Made by a program: the position numbers and the translations under genes | Assembly: GCF_900142065.1 (NCBI RefSeq) | Contig: NZ_FSRJ01000002.1 | Span: 310,001 to 374,000 of the forward strand | Reading direction: 5' to 3' | DNA length: 64,000 nt | DNA from: Agromyces cerinus subsp. cerinus | GTDB taxonomy: Bacteria > Actinomycetota > Actinomycetes > Actinomycetales > Microbacteriaceae | Notes under the pieces: model-generated | The model's input: the letters and a program-made list of their open reading frames with translations, nothing else | Databases searched by the model: none | Told to the model about the DNA's origin: nothing | Shown: piece after piece, positions 42,880 through 51,714 of the stretch | Layout of the letters: every line of letters begins with the position of its first letter | Position numbering within the stretch: the stretch's first letter is position 1

Positions 42880-44876
42880 GACTGGTCCTCCAGTTCCTTG
42901 AGCTCGGCCTCGGCCTCTTCGGCATCGGTGCCGAGGTAGGCGACGATGACCGCCGGATCGTTGCGCACCGACTCGGGGTCGCCGTGCGCGATGAGCACGC
43001 CGTCGTCGAGCACCGCGACCGAGTCGGCGAGCGCCATCACCTGTGCGACGTCGTGCTCGACGAGCACGATCGTGAGACCGGCGTCGCGCAGCGACCGCAG
43101 CAGCTGCGCGAGCAGCTCGCGCTCGCTGCCCGAGAGTCCGGCCATGGGCTCGTCGAGCAGCAGCAGCGCGGGCTCGGCGGCGAGCGCGCGGCACACCTCC
43201 ATCATGCGCTGACGGCCGAACGGCAGGTCGCCGGCGGCGAGGCCAGCGACGTCTCCGAGGCGCATCGAGTCGAGGATGTCGCGGGCGATCTCCTCGTGGG
43301 CGTACTGCTCGCGGCCCTGGAGCCCGAACATGCCGCGGAGGATGCCGGCCCGGCCCTTGCGGTAGCGACCCATGTAGACGTTGCCGACGACGTCGGTCGA
43401 CGAGAACACCTGCAGGTTCTGGAACGTGCGGGTGAGCCCGGCCTCGGCACCGACGTGCGGCTTGCGGCCCTGGATCTCCTCGCCGAGGAAGCGCACCGTG
43501 CCCGACGTCGGCGCGATCGCGCCCGTGATCATGTTGAAGCACGTCGTCTTGCCCGCGCCGTTCGGGCCGATGAGGCCCATGATCTGCCCGGCGGGCACCG
43601 TGAGCGTCACGTCGTCGACGGCGACCACGCCGCCATAGCGCTTCGTGAGCCCCGACACCTCGAGGATCGGCTCGCCGGCGGCCACCGGCGTCGAGACGGT
43701 CGGAATCCGGGCATCGGATGCCGCGGCATCCGCGACCTCGTCGAGCCCGTCGCCGGCCGTGGTCTCGCTCGGCAGTCCGCCGAACGCGCGGGTGGGCACC
43801 TCGCCCGAGCCGTCGTCGTCGGCGGCGGCGATGACGGGGGAGCGCTTCGCCGAGGCATCCGCTCGCCGTCTCGTGATGGCTGCCCAGGCCGATTTCACGA
43901 CCTGGTAGAGACCGCCCGGCAGCAGGATGATCACGAGGATCAGCACCAGGCCGTAGCCGATGAGCTGCACCTCGCCCGTCGCGCCCGGGATGATGGCGGG
44001 GATCAGGTCGCGGAGGCCCTCGGAGAGGAGCTCCACGATGAACGCGCCGGCGACGGCGCCCCAGACCGAGCCGAGACCGCCGAGCACGACCATCAGCAGC
44101 AGCTCGACCGAGACGTGGAACTCGGCGACCTGCGGTGAGACGATCTGCACCTGGTAGGCGTAGAAGACGCCGCCGAGGCCCGCGAAGCCCGCCGAGAGGG
44201 TGAAGACCTTCACGCGCAGGGCGTAGGTGTTCACGCCGAGCGACTCGGCGGCGAGCTCGGAGTCGTTGACCGCCGAGAGCGCCCGGCCCGCCCGCGAACG
44301 GGTGAGGTTCAGCGCGAGCACGAGGCCGATGAGCACGAACGGCGCGACGAACCAGAAGAAGAGTCCGTTGTTGTCGATCGGGATTCCGAAGACCTCGGGC
44401 CGGCCGTAGCCGTAGATGCCCGTCGTGCGGCCGGTGAACTCCCACTCGCGCACGGCGATCATGACGATGAAGCCGAGCCCGAGCGTCGCGAGCGCGAGGT
44501 AGTGGCCGCGCAAGCGCAGCATCGGCAGGCCGATGAGGAGCGCCGCGAGCATCGCCGCGGCGACCCCGCCGACCGCGGCGACGGGGCCGGGCATCTCGAA
44601 CTTCTGCAGCAGGATCGCGTGCGTGTACGCGCCGATCGCGAAGAACGCCGCCTGGCCGAGGCTCACCTGGCCGGCGAGGCCCATGAGCAGCGACAGGCCG
44701 ATCGCGGGCAGCGCGAAGATCATCGAGAAGACGGCGATGTTCATCATCGACGAGCTCGCCGTGAACGGGATGATCGCGATGACCACCGCGAACGCCGCGA
44801 CGCCGAGGATCGTGCCGCGGTTGTTGGGCCAGAAGCCGGTCTTCGACCGCATGGCGGCCTTGTTCAGGTAGGACAT
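42876..44876 (-). CDS. Fused LivM permease and LivG ATPase
   Basis: A 666-residue protein. Residues about 1-330 are the LivM permease with about nine hydrophobic segments (SLLMGLAGQVSLGQAAFFAIGAY, LGGLGSVWGAVAGAFIVELLSE). A linker of about 75 polar residues (about 340-400) follows. Residues about 405-666 are the LivG ATPase with GPNGAGKTTCFN, the LivG-type signature LPFGRQRMMEVC, Walker B LLLLDEPMAGLSG and VEHDVAQVM. The normal liv operon has livM and livG as separate genes. The order and the one-base gap to livH show a single operon. Confidence 0.93.
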   Translation of the reverse strand: MSYLNKAAMRSKTGFWPNNRGTILGVAAFAVVIAIIPFTASSSMMNIAVFSMIFALPAIGLSLLMGLAGQVSLGQAAFFAIGAYTHAILLQKFEMPGPVAAVGGVAAAMLAALLIGLPMLRLRGHYLALATLGLGFIVMIAVREWEFTGRTTGIYGYGRPEVFGIPIDNNGLFFWFVAPFVLIGLVLALNLTRSRAGRALSAVNDSELAAESLGVNTYALRVKVFTLSAGFAGLGGVFYAYQVQIVSPQVAEFHVSVELLLMVVLGGLGSVWGAVAGAFIVELLSEGLRDLIPAIIPGATGEVQLIGYGLVLILVIILLPGGLYQVVKSAWAAITRRRADASAKRSPVIAAADDDGSGEVPTRAFGGLPSETTAGDGLDEVADAAASDARIPTVSTPVAAGEPILEVSGLTKRYGGVVAVDDVTLTVPAGQIMGLIGPNGAGKTTCFNMITGAIAPTSGTVRFLGEEIQGRKPHVGAEAGLTRTFQNLQVFSSTDVVGNVYMGRYRKGRAGILRGMFGLQGREQYAHEEIARDILDSMRLGDVAGLAAGDLPFGRQRMMEVCRALAAEPALLLLDEPMAGLSGSERELLAQLLRSLRDAGLTIVLVEHDVAQVMALADSVAVLDDGVLIAHGDPESVRNDPAVIVAYLGTDAEEAEAELKELEDQS

Positions 44877-44877
44877 C

Positions 44878-45747
44878 TCAGACCCTCACGGCGTTCGGGC
44901 GCAGCACGAGGCCGGCCGGTCGGATGATCAGCACGATGATGAGGATGAAGAACGCGACCGCGTCCTTCCAACCGGATGCCACGTAGCCGGCGACGTACGA
45001 CTCGATGATGCCGAGCAGCAGCGCGCCGACGATCGCCGCCCGGAACGAGACGAGCCCGCCGAGCACCGCCGCCACGAAGCCCTTGAGGCCGAGCAGCAGG
45101 CCGCCCGACCAGATCGAGAGGTAGATCGGCGAACTGACCACGCCAGCCGTCGCGCCCACGAATCCGGCGATCGCGAAGGCGATGACGGAGGCCACAGCCG
45201 GCGAGATGCCGACGATGCGGGCCGCGACCGGCTGCTCGGCGCTGGCGCGCAGCGCCTTGCCCCAGCGGGTCTTCTCGTAGAAGAGCAGCACGCCGCCGCC
45301 GACCACCACGAGGGCGCCGAGCATCCAGAGTTCCTGCGAGCGGATGCTGACGCCCCCGAGGGTGAGGTCACTGCCGGGGAAGGCCGGCAGGCGCTTCGCC
45401 TCCGCACCCCAGATGAGGAGCATGATCGCCTGCAGCAGCGTCGAGACGCCGAGGGTCAGGATGATCGAGACGAGCGTCGTCAGGTTCTTCACGCGCGCGA
45501 TGACGAGTCGCTCGATGAGCACCGAGGCGAGCGTCACCGAGATGAGCGCGATGAGGATGGCGACGGGCAGCGGCAGGCCGGCCGTGACGAGCGAGATGCT
45601 GCCGAGGCCGGCCAGCGTCGCGTAGTCGCCCTGGGCGATGTTCACGACGTGCCGCACCGTGTAGGTGGCGATGAGGCCGACGGCGAGCAGGGCGTACACG
45701 GACCCCTGTGAGAGCCCTGCCACCGTCAGCTGGAGGAAGTCGATCAA
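44878..45747 (-). CDS. livH: Branched-chain-type ABC transporter permease LivH
   Basis: A 289-residue permease with about eight hydrophobic segments and the family marks LSQGSVYALLAVGLIATYTVRHVVNIAQGDY and LLLGLKGFVAAVLGGLVSFRAAIVGALLLGIIES. The start is a TTG at 45747, ten bases after the livK stop. It forms the membrane channel with the LivM half of the downstream fused protein. Confidence 0.93.
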   Translation of the reverse strand: MIDFLQLTVAGLSQGSVYALLAVGLIATYTVRHVVNIAQGDYATLAGLGSISLVTAGLPLPVAILIALISVTLASVLIERLVIARVKNLTTLVSIILTLGVSTLLQAIMLLIWGAEAKRLPAFPGSDLTLGGVSIRSQELWMLGALVVVGGGVLLFYEKTRWGKALRASAEQPVAARIVGISPAVASVIAFAIAGFVGATAGVVSSPIYLSIWSGGLLLGLKGFVAAVLGGLVSFRAAIVGALLLGIIESYVAGYVASGWKDAVAFFILIIVLIIRPAGLVLRPNAVRV

Positions 45748-45757
45748 CGGATGCCGC

Positions 45758-46948
45758 TCACTCTTCGTAGAGGGTCCAGCGGCCGCCCTCGGCGAGCGCC
45801 ATGATGAGCGCGTCCGCGGTGAGGCCCGAGTGGTTCTCGGGGGTCATCGTGAAGATGCCCGAGATGCCGACGAGGTCGGCCGTCGACTCGATCGCGTCGC
45901 GGAGCGCCTGCGGCTCGGTGCCTGCGGACTCGAGGGCCTTCGTGCCGACGAGCCAGGCGTCGTAGGCGTGACCCGCGAAGCTCGAGGGCGCGCTGCCGAA
46001 CTCCTCGGTGTAGTCGGCGATGAACTGGTCGATGACCGGCTTCTGGGGGTCGTCGTCGCTGAGCTCGTCGGCGACCAGCAGGCGACCCATCGGGGCGATG
46101 ACGCCGTCGGCTGCGGGGCCGGCGGCCTCGAAGAACGCGTCGTTGGCGACACCGTGCGACTGGTAGACCGGCTTGTTCACGCCGAGCTGCACGTAGGCGG
46201 CCTGGGCGAGACCGGCCGACGGGGTGATGCCCCAGATGATGACTGCGTCGGCGTCGGCCGCGCGGATGTTCGTCATCTGCGCGGTGAAGTCGGTCGCGCT
46301 GGGCTCGAACGACTCGGTCGCGGTGAGCGTGATTCCGCGCTCCTCGCCGAGTTCGGTGATGATGTCGGCGATGCCCTCGCCGAAGCCGGTGGCGTCGCGC
46401 ACGAGCGCGATCTTGGTGTAGCCCTTCGAAGCGGCGTCATCGAGGATGCGCTCGAGCACGACGAGGTCGTTCTGCGCGGTCTTGAAGACCCACTCGGAGC
46501 CGTCGACGATCGCGGCGTTCGCGGCGACCGAGATCGTCGGCACCTGTGCGGCCTCGACGAGCGGGCGCATCGCGAGCGAGGGGCCGGTGCGCGAGGAGCC
46601 GATGATGAGGTCGACGTCGTCGTTCTCGATGAGCTGGGTCGTGGCCTTGGCCGCGCCGTCTTCGGTGGACTGGTTGTCCTTGATGATGAGCTCGACCTCG
46701 CGGCCGTCGATGCCGCCTTCGGCGTTCAGCTGTTCGGCGAGCATGTTGAGCGTGTTCTGCTCGGGCACGCCGAGGTTCGCGCCGACACCCGTGATGTCGA
46801 GCACGGCGCCGATCTTGATGGGGCCCTCTTCGGAGGCGGAATCGCCCGAGTCGCCACCGAAGTTCGAGGCGCCGCACCCGGTCAGGGCGAGTGCGATGGA
46901 TGCCGCGACCGCGGCGGGGAGGAGCAGACGGCGCTGCGCACGGTGCAT
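45758..46948 (-). CDS. livK: Liv-type solute-binding lipoprotein
   Basis: A 396-residue periplasmic-type binding protein anchored as a lipoprotein (lipobox LALTGC, cysteine near residue 25, then a Gly/Ser/Asp linker). The fold is type I, as in LivJ/LivK: IKIGAVLDITGVGANLGVPEQNTLNMLAEQLNAEGGIDGREVELIIKDNQST, then PTISVAANAAIVDGSEWVFKT and GVIAPMGRLLVADELSDDDP. ATG at 46948 with AAAGGAG upstream. The family binds amino acids, amides or aromatic acids; the palindrome upstream at 47002-47019 suggests that this one serves phenylacetate or a relative (inference). Confidence 0.92.
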   Translation of the reverse strand: MHRAQRRLLLPAAVAASIALALTGCGASNFGGDSGDSASEEGPIKIGAVLDITGVGANLGVPEQNTLNMLAEQLNAEGGIDGREVELIIKDNQSTEDGAAKATTQLIENDDVDLIIGSSRTGPSLAMRPLVEAAQVPTISVAANAAIVDGSEWVFKTAQNDLVVLERILDDAASKGYTKIALVRDATGFGEGIADIITELGEERGITLTATESFEPSATDFTAQMTNIRAADADAVIIWGITPSAGLAQAAYVQLGVNKPVYQSHGVANDAFFEAAGPAADGVIAPMGRLLVADELSDDDPQKPVIDQFIADYTEEFGSAPSSFAGHAYDAWLVGTKALESAGTEPQALRDAIESTADLVGISGIFTMTPENHSGLTADALIMALAEGGRWTLYEE

Positions 46949-47001
46949 GGGTGAACTCTCCTTTGAGCCCTCACGGGTTCTCGTCATTGAGTAGGGATTC
47001 A

Positions 47002-47028
47002 TGACCGACCATTCGGTCACTATTTCAA
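47002..47028 (-). promoter_or_regulatory. livK promoter region with PaaR-like operator
   Basis: TGACCGA-CCAT-TCGGTCA (47002-47019) is a perfect inverted repeat with 4-base spacer. Read on the minus strand its core (CCGAATGGTCGGTCA) matches the paaA operator core in 11 of 15 positions. On that strand a -35-like TTGAAA lies at 47023-47028, so the palindrome falls in the spacer and -10 region. Repression by PaaR of the importer genes is the suggested role. Confidence 0.6.
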
Positions 47029-47192
47029 CACCCTCGAAGATACGGTGCGTAAGGAGGCATCCGCAAGACGTCGTTCTGCAATGCAGGCACGGATGTTGCG
47101 GGCAGATCGCCTGTGCGGAACGGCATCCGTGTCGTAAGCGCTGAGCATTTCGCCCGTTGGTCGGCGTGCCGCGGGCGGGGCAGGATGGAGTC

Positions 47193-48035
47193 ATGCCGAT
47201 CCTCATCACCGCCGAAGAGCTCGCCGCCCGTCTCTCCTCGGGGGAGCTCACCGTCGTGCTCGACGTGCGCTGGTCGCTCGCGGAGCCCGACGGCACCGAG
47301 GCGTACCGTGCAGGCCACGTGCCCGGTGCCGTGTACGTCGACCTCGACGCCGAGCTCGCCGACCACGACCTGGCCGGACAGGGGCGGCACCCGCTGCCGA
47401 CCGAGGGGGCCTTCACCAGCGCGATGCGACGCTGGGGCCTGCGCGACGGCGACGTCGTCGTCGTGATGGACGACCTCGGCAACCAGTCCTCCGCACGGGC
47501 GTGGTGGCTGCTCCGGCATGCCGGGGTGGCCGACGTGCGCATGCTCGACGGCGGCTTGGCCGCATGGCGGGAGGCGGGGCATCCGCTCGACACCGGCGAC
47601 GTCGTGCCCGAGCCCGGCGACGCGACCGCGCACTTCGGCGGGATGCCGGTGGTCGACATCGACGAGGCCGCCGCGTTCCCGGCCACGGGCGTGCTGCTCG
47701 ACGCCCGAGGTGCGCCGCGCTACCGCGGCGAGGTCGAACCGATCGACCCGCGGGCCGGGCACATCCCGGGCGCACGGTCGGCGCCGAGCGGCGAGAACCT
47801 CGACGCCGACGGCCGATTCAAGTCGGCAGAGGAGCTGCGCGAGCACTTCGCGGGCGTCGGCGTCACCGGGGGAGTGCCGGTCGCCGCGTACTGCGGATCG
47901 GGTGTCACCGCGGCGCACGAGGTCGCCGCACTCGCGATCGCCGGCATCGGCGCGGCGCTCTACCCCGGTTCATGGAGCCAGTGGTCGAACGACGAGACCC
48001 GCCCGGTCGCCACGGGAGTCTCGCCGGTCGAATAG
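47193..48035 (+). CDS. sseA: Thiosulfate/3-mercaptopyruvate sulfurtransferase (rhodanese)
   Basis: A 280-residue tandem rhodanese. The N-terminal inactive-like domain has VVLDVRWSLAEPDGTEAYRAGHVPGAVYVDLD. The C-terminal domain carries the persulfide cysteine in AAYCGSGVTA near residue 234, a loop typical of 3-mercaptopyruvate/thiosulfate sulfurtransferases. It moves sulfur to cyanide or other acceptors. ATG at 47193 with GGAG just upstream. It is transcribed away from livK with about 250 bases between the two starts. Confidence 0.92.
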   Translation: MPILITAEELAARLSSGELTVVLDVRWSLAEPDGTEAYRAGHVPGAVYVDLDAELADHDLAGQGRHPLPTEGAFTSAMRRWGLRDGDVVVVMDDLGNQSSARAWWLLRHAGVADVRMLDGGLAAWREAGHPLDTGDVVPEPGDATAHFGGMPVVDIDEAAAFPATGVLLDARGAPRYRGEVEPIDPRAGHIPGARSAPSGENLDADGRFKSAEELREHFAGVGVTGGVPVAAYCGSGVTAAHEVAALAIAGIGAALYPGSWSQWSNDETRPVATGVSPVE

Positions 48036-48039
48036 CGGT

Positions 48040-48816
48040 TCACTCGCGCGGCACGGGCACGCCCGCGGCCCGGAGCCTGGCCTCGGTCAGTGCGGTCAGC
48101 TTCGTCGAGATCGGCGCCTGAACCTCGCCGTGGTTGTTGATCAGCGCGTACTTGGTCGACGCTTCGATCCAAGCGCGCATGATGTCGGGATCCCCCATCA
48201 GGGACGGGTTGGCGAGGTAGAGGTCGGCTGTGGCGATCGCGAGTTCCTCGATGCGCGGGTCGTTCTGGTCCCATCCCTCCGCCTCCCAGCCGCGCTTCGT
48301 CAGTTCGACGTAGCCGGCGTCGTCGAGCCGCAGTTCGAGCTGGGTCAGGAAGCCGTCGAAGCCGCCCGGCAGCAGCGCCCGGGCCAGCACCAGGCCCTCG
48401 CGTTGACCGGCGACGTACTCGGCATCGAACCCGAGATCGCGCATCATGTCGAGCACCGCGCACGCGCGATCGGGCAGCAACGCCCGGTCGCCGTCGGCGA
48501 GCCGGTGCAGCGTGTCGCGACGGGCGATCAGATCCGTGATCCGATCGTTCAACCGTCGCTCGACGTCGGCGATGGCGGCCGTGAACTGCCCGGCGTCGGC
48601 GTCGAGCAGCGCACCGATCTCGGCGAGCGGCACACCGGCGGTCGCCAGAGTCCGAACCTGGACCAGCCGCAGCAGCTCCTCCGATCCGTAGCGCCGGTAC
48701 CCGGAGCTGTCTCGTCGGGGTTCGTCCACCAGCCCGAGCCGGTGGTAGTGCCGCACGGTCTTCACCGTGACCTCGGCGTATGCCGCCGCCTGCCCGATCG
48801 CGAGTCCGCCCATCAT
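48040..48816 (-). CDS. MerR-family transcriptional regulator
   Basis: A 258-residue MerR protein. The winged helix-turn-helix covers about residues 4-70 (IGQAAAYAEVTVKTVRHYHRLGLVDEPRRDSSGYRRYGSEEL). A long dimer helix follows, then a C-terminal effector domain of about 130 residues with no recognisable TipA-type cysteine. It lies directly downstream of the hydrolase gene at 48821-49639, with 4 bases between. A 21-base dyad with a 19-base promoter spacer in front of the hydrolase (49653-49676) fits MerR control of both genes. Confidence 0.9.
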   Translation of the reverse strand: MMGGLAIGQAAAYAEVTVKTVRHYHRLGLVDEPRRDSSGYRRYGSEELLRLVQVRTLATAGVPLAEIGALLDADAGQFTAAIADVERRLNDRITDLIARRDTLHRLADGDRALLPDRACAVLDMMRDLGFDAEYVAGQREGLVLARALLPGGFDGFLTQLELRLDDAGYVELTKRGWEAEGWDQNDPRIEELAIATADLYLANPSLMGDPDIMRAWIEASTKYALINNHGEVQAPISTKLTALTEARLRAAGVPVPRE

Positions 48817-48820
48817 GCGG

Positions 48821-49639
48821 TCAACGACCCTGCCGCTCGAGGGCGACGACCTCGCGCACGGCTGCGGCGACGGCGGGGGAGTCCTTCCGAAGGATGCTCC
48901 CGTGGTTGCTGGAGACCTTCGCGCTCACCTTCAGATTCGGGTTGCTGGCCAGCAGCGGGTCGAGGGCCTTGCGCATCTGCTCCTGCAGGTCGTCACGGCT
49001 GCCGACGGCCTCGCCGGAAGCGACGACATACCGCACCGGGACGGTCAGGCCGTCGAGGATCGGGCCGACGGCAGCGTGCAGCAGGTGGGACTCGATGGCG
49101 AGATCCGCATGCGTCTCGGCGGAGAACCGCGCCGCCAGACCCATCGGGCGAACCAACGGCATCATCGGCTTCATCCGGCGGAACACCTTCCGGATCTCGT
49201 CGTGGCCGGCCTCGTCGGTCCAGCCGACGGGGTAGGGGCCGTCGACGCCCACCACGCCCACCGCGCGATCCGGGTTCCTGCTGGCCCAGTGCACGCCCAG
49301 CAGCGCTCCGTACGACCAGCCCACCAGCAGGGGCCGGTCGACACCCCTCGCCTCGAGGACGGCGTCGATGTCGCGCACGCATGCCTCGAACGAGTAGTCG
49401 GCGGACTGCTTCGACCCGCCGCGCGCCCGCTCGTCGAAGGTGATGTGGCGCAGGCCCGGACCGAGGTCGGCGATGACGCGCCGCCAGTGCCGCTTCGAGG
49501 CGTACGAGCCGTTCAGGTAGACCACGGGGATGCCGGATCCACCGGTGTCGGTAACCGCCAGGGCCGTGTCGTCGACCGGCACCATGCCGGTCCAGGTCGT
49601 GTCGGAATCGGTTGCTGTCGTTGCCTTCGTCGTGTTCAT
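48821..49639 (-). CDS. Alpha/beta fold hydrolase
   Basis: A 272-residue hydrolase. The nucleophile elbow VGWSYGALLG has its serine near residue 111, with HITFDERARGGS earlier (about residue 67). The catalytic acid is probably in the segment after RPLLVGWSYG, and the histidine may be the one in SSNHGSIL near 245. This is the pattern of esterases, epoxide hydrolases and related enzymes. The ATG at 49639 is preferred because the longer start would overlap the operator. Together with the MerR regulator it looks like a small inducible detoxification unit. The inducer and substrate are unknown. Confidence 0.82.
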   Translation of the reverse strand: MNTTKATTATDSDTTWTGMVPVDDTALAVTDTGGSGIPVVYLNGSYASKRHWRRVIADLGPGLRHITFDERARGGSKQSADYSFEACVRDIDAVLEARGVDRPLLVGWSYGALLGVHWASRNPDRAVGVVGVDGPYPVGWTDEAGHDEIRKVFRRMKPMMPLVRPMGLAARFSAETHADLAIESHLLHAAVGPILDGLTVPVRYVVASGEAVGSRDDLQEQMRKALDPLLASNPNLKVSAKVSSNHGSILRKDSPAVAAAVREVVALERQGR

Positions 49640-49652
49640 ATCGTCAGCCTGC

Positions 49653-49676
49653 ACCGTGACCTTAGGTCAAGGTCAA
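49653..49676 (-). promoter_or_regulatory. MerR-type promoter and dyad of the hydrolase-merR operon
   Basis: The plus strand has ACCGTGACCT-T-AGGTCAAGGT at 49653-49673, a dyad symmetric in 9 of 10 arm positions. Read on the minus strand a -35-like TTGACC (49671-49676) is followed by 19 bases and a weak -10. The long spacer with a dyad inside is the mark of MerR-activated promoters. Confidence 0.65.
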
Positions 49677-49709
49677 CACGCGATTTCGACGTGTTCGAGA
49701 TCGACACGC

Positions 49710-50525
49710 CTATGCCGGACGCTGACCGATCGCGATGAGCGTCGTCACGTCGACGGAGGGCACGTCGCGCGCCTCGACCGCCGCGAGGAAGCGCTTGCGC
49801 ACCTTCTCGACCGCCGGGGCGCCGAGGCCGCCGAGCATGAATCGCAGCGCGGTGCCCTCGACGAGGGGCCACAACAGCTCGGGCGTCAGATCGAGGTGCC
49901 GTTGCACGGCGTGCGCCCGCACGCCCGCGAGGCCGAGCCCCGTGAGCCACTGCGCGAGGCTGCCCGCCGTGTCGATCGATTCGAGGCCCGCGGCACGAGG
50001 CACGGCGGCGTCGAGCGATGCGCCGCCGTCGGGCAGCGCCTCGGCGAGCAGCTCGGGCAGCGGATCGAACGCGCCGCGCGCCCACACGGTGATCGCGACC
50101 CGTCCGGCCGGCCGTGCACGTTCGATCAGGTGACGCGTGCCGGCGTCGAGGTCGGGGAAGTGGAAGACCCCGAGCACGCACTGCACGAGGTCGTAGCCGG
50201 CGGGCTCCCACGTCGTGACGTCGGCGACGTGCAGCCGGAGCTGCGGCATCCGCTCGCCCGCTCGCTCGCGTGCCGCGTCGACGAGCGGTTCGGCGAAGTC
50301 GACCGCGTCGACGACACCGCCGGGTCCGACGAGCTCGGCCGTCGGCAGTGCGGATGCGCCGTCGCCGCAGCAGGCGTCGAGCACGAGCTCGTCGAACCGC
50401 GGATGCGCCCTCGCCACCGCCGCGGTCGAGATCGGATTCCACAGCGCGTCGTCGAGCTCGATGGATGCCGCGGCCGCAGCCGCGAATCCTCCAGCGAGAT
50501 CAGGTTCCCCCAACTTGTCCCCCAT
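49710..50525 (-). CDS. Class I SAM-dependent methyltransferase
   Basis: A 271-residue methyltransferase. Motif I is VLDACCGDGASALPTA near residue 50, followed by VVDAVDFAEPLVDAARERAGER and the motif IV region YDLVQCVLGVFHFPDLD. The cysteines of DACCGDG are unusual but tolerated in this fold. The C-terminal region (PELLWPLVEGTALRFMLGGLG) resembles the UbiE/COQ5-like group. The acceptor is unknown. ATG at 50525 with GGGCGG upstream; longer in-frame starts exist but lack a ribosome site. Confidence 0.85.
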   Translation of the reverse strand: MGDKLGEPDLAGGFAAAAAASIELDDALWNPISTAAVARAHPRFDELVLDACCGDGASALPTAELVGPGGVVDAVDFAEPLVDAARERAGERMPQLRLHVADVTTWEPAGYDLVQCVLGVFHFPDLDAGTRHLIERARPAGRVAITVWARGAFDPLPELLAEALPDGGASLDAAVPRAAGLESIDTAGSLAQWLTGLGLAGVRAHAVQRHLDLTPELLWPLVEGTALRFMLGGLGAPAVEKVRKRFLAAVEARDVPSVDVTTLIAIGQRPA

Positions 50526-50704
50526 CCGCCCATTGTGGCCCTGATCAGCGCTGATCGCGCGGATTGCGGCGGCTCGCCCTGCTATGTCGCGCAGGGTGCG
50601 CGACGCGGATCGTGCAGATTCCGTGACCATGGACTCAGCCAATCGAAAGCCGAACGGTGCAGACTGGAGGGATTCCAACCCTGACCGAAACGAGTCGTCC
50701 TCCC

Positions 50705-51667
50705 ATGAACCGTGCCATGCGCCGTGCCGCGCCCCTCGCGCTCGCCTCCGCGACCGCCCTGCTCCTCGTCGGCTGTGCCAGCGGCTCGGAGCCCGAAGCG
50801 ACGAAGACGCCCGACGCGGCTGCGGAGTGCATGGACGTCACGGCCGGAGAGCTCAGCGACGGCGTGAAGGTCGAGGGCGAGTTCGCCGGAACGCCGACCG
50901 CCACGTTCACCATGCCGCTCGAGGCCGACGAGCTCGAGCGCACGGTCGCCATCGAGGGCGACGGTGACGAGACCGCGTCGGGTGACCCGATGAACGTCGT
51001 CGTGACGGCGTTCTCGGGCACGACCGGCAAGACGCTCTTCTCGCAGCCGACCACGATCAAGGTCGGCGACGAGCAGGTCTTCGAGTCGTTCCTCGCGGGC
51101 ATCGACTGCGTGCCCGTCGGCTCGCGCACCGTGACCGTCGCTCCCGCGGCGACGCTCTACGGCGAAACCGGCAACGAGAGCATCGGCGTCGCGGCCGGCG
51201 AGACGGTCGTCATCGTCATCGACGTCGTCGAGGTGCAGGAGCCGCTGAAGCCCGGCAAGTGGACCGAGAACGTGCCCGAGGTGAAGTTCGGCGCCGAGGG
51301 TGAGCCGCCCACGGTCACCCTGCCCGACACCGAGCCCTCGACCGAACTGCAGATGAAGGTGCTCGAAGAGGGCGACGGCGACACGGTGAAGGCCGGCGAC
51401 AGCGTCACCGTGCAGTACCAGGGCATCAGCTGGACGACCGGTGAGATCTTCGACCAGAGCTACACCCGAGGCACGCCGTCGACGTTCACGACCGACGGCG
51501 TCATCCAGGGCTTCGGCGCCGCCCTCGTCGGCCAGAAGGTCGGCACCAAGCTCATCGTCACGATCCCGCCGGAGTACGCGTACGGCACGGATGCCGCGGC
51601 GCACCAGCTCGGCGGACAGACCCTCGTCTTCCTCGTGGAGATCGAGGGCACCGAAGCCCCGCAGTAG
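50705..51667 (+). CDS. FKBP-type peptidyl-prolyl isomerase lipoprotein
   Basis: A 320-residue lipoprotein with signal lipobox LLLVGC (cysteine near residue 24). The C-terminal about 105 residues are a canonical FKBP domain (KAGDSVTVQYQGISWTTGEIFDQSY, VIQGFGAALVGQKVGTKLIVTIPPEYAYG). Residues about 55-180 look like a second, degenerate FKBP-like fold that has lost most active-site aromatics. It probably folds exported proteins outside the membrane. ATG at 50705; the longer in-frame start lacks the signal architecture. Confidence 0.9.
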   Translation: MNRAMRRAAPLALASATALLLVGCASGSEPEATKTPDAAAECMDVTAGELSDGVKVEGEFAGTPTATFTMPLEADELERTVAIEGDGDETASGDPMNVVVTAFSGTTGKTLFSQPTTIKVGDEQVFESFLAGIDCVPVGSRTVTVAPAATLYGETGNESIGVAAGETVVIVIDVVEVQEPLKPGKWTENVPEVKFGAEGEPPTVTLPDTEPSTELQMKVLEEGDGDTVKAGDSVTVQYQGISWTTGEIFDQSYTRGTPSTFTTDGVIQGFGAALVGQKVGTKLIVTIPPEYAYGTDAAAHQLGGQTLVFLVEIEGTEAPQ

Positions 51668-51680
51668 CATCAGCTCGCAA

Positions 51681-51714
51681 CGAAGGGCCGGACGGGAGAC
51701 CGTCCGGCCCTTCG
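51681..51714. terminator. Bidirectional terminator between FKBP and amidase genes
   Basis: A perfect 15-base-pair stem (CGAAGGGCCGGACGG at 51681-51695 and its complement at 51700-51714) with a GAGA loop, between two convergent genes. It can serve both. Confidence 0.9.
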
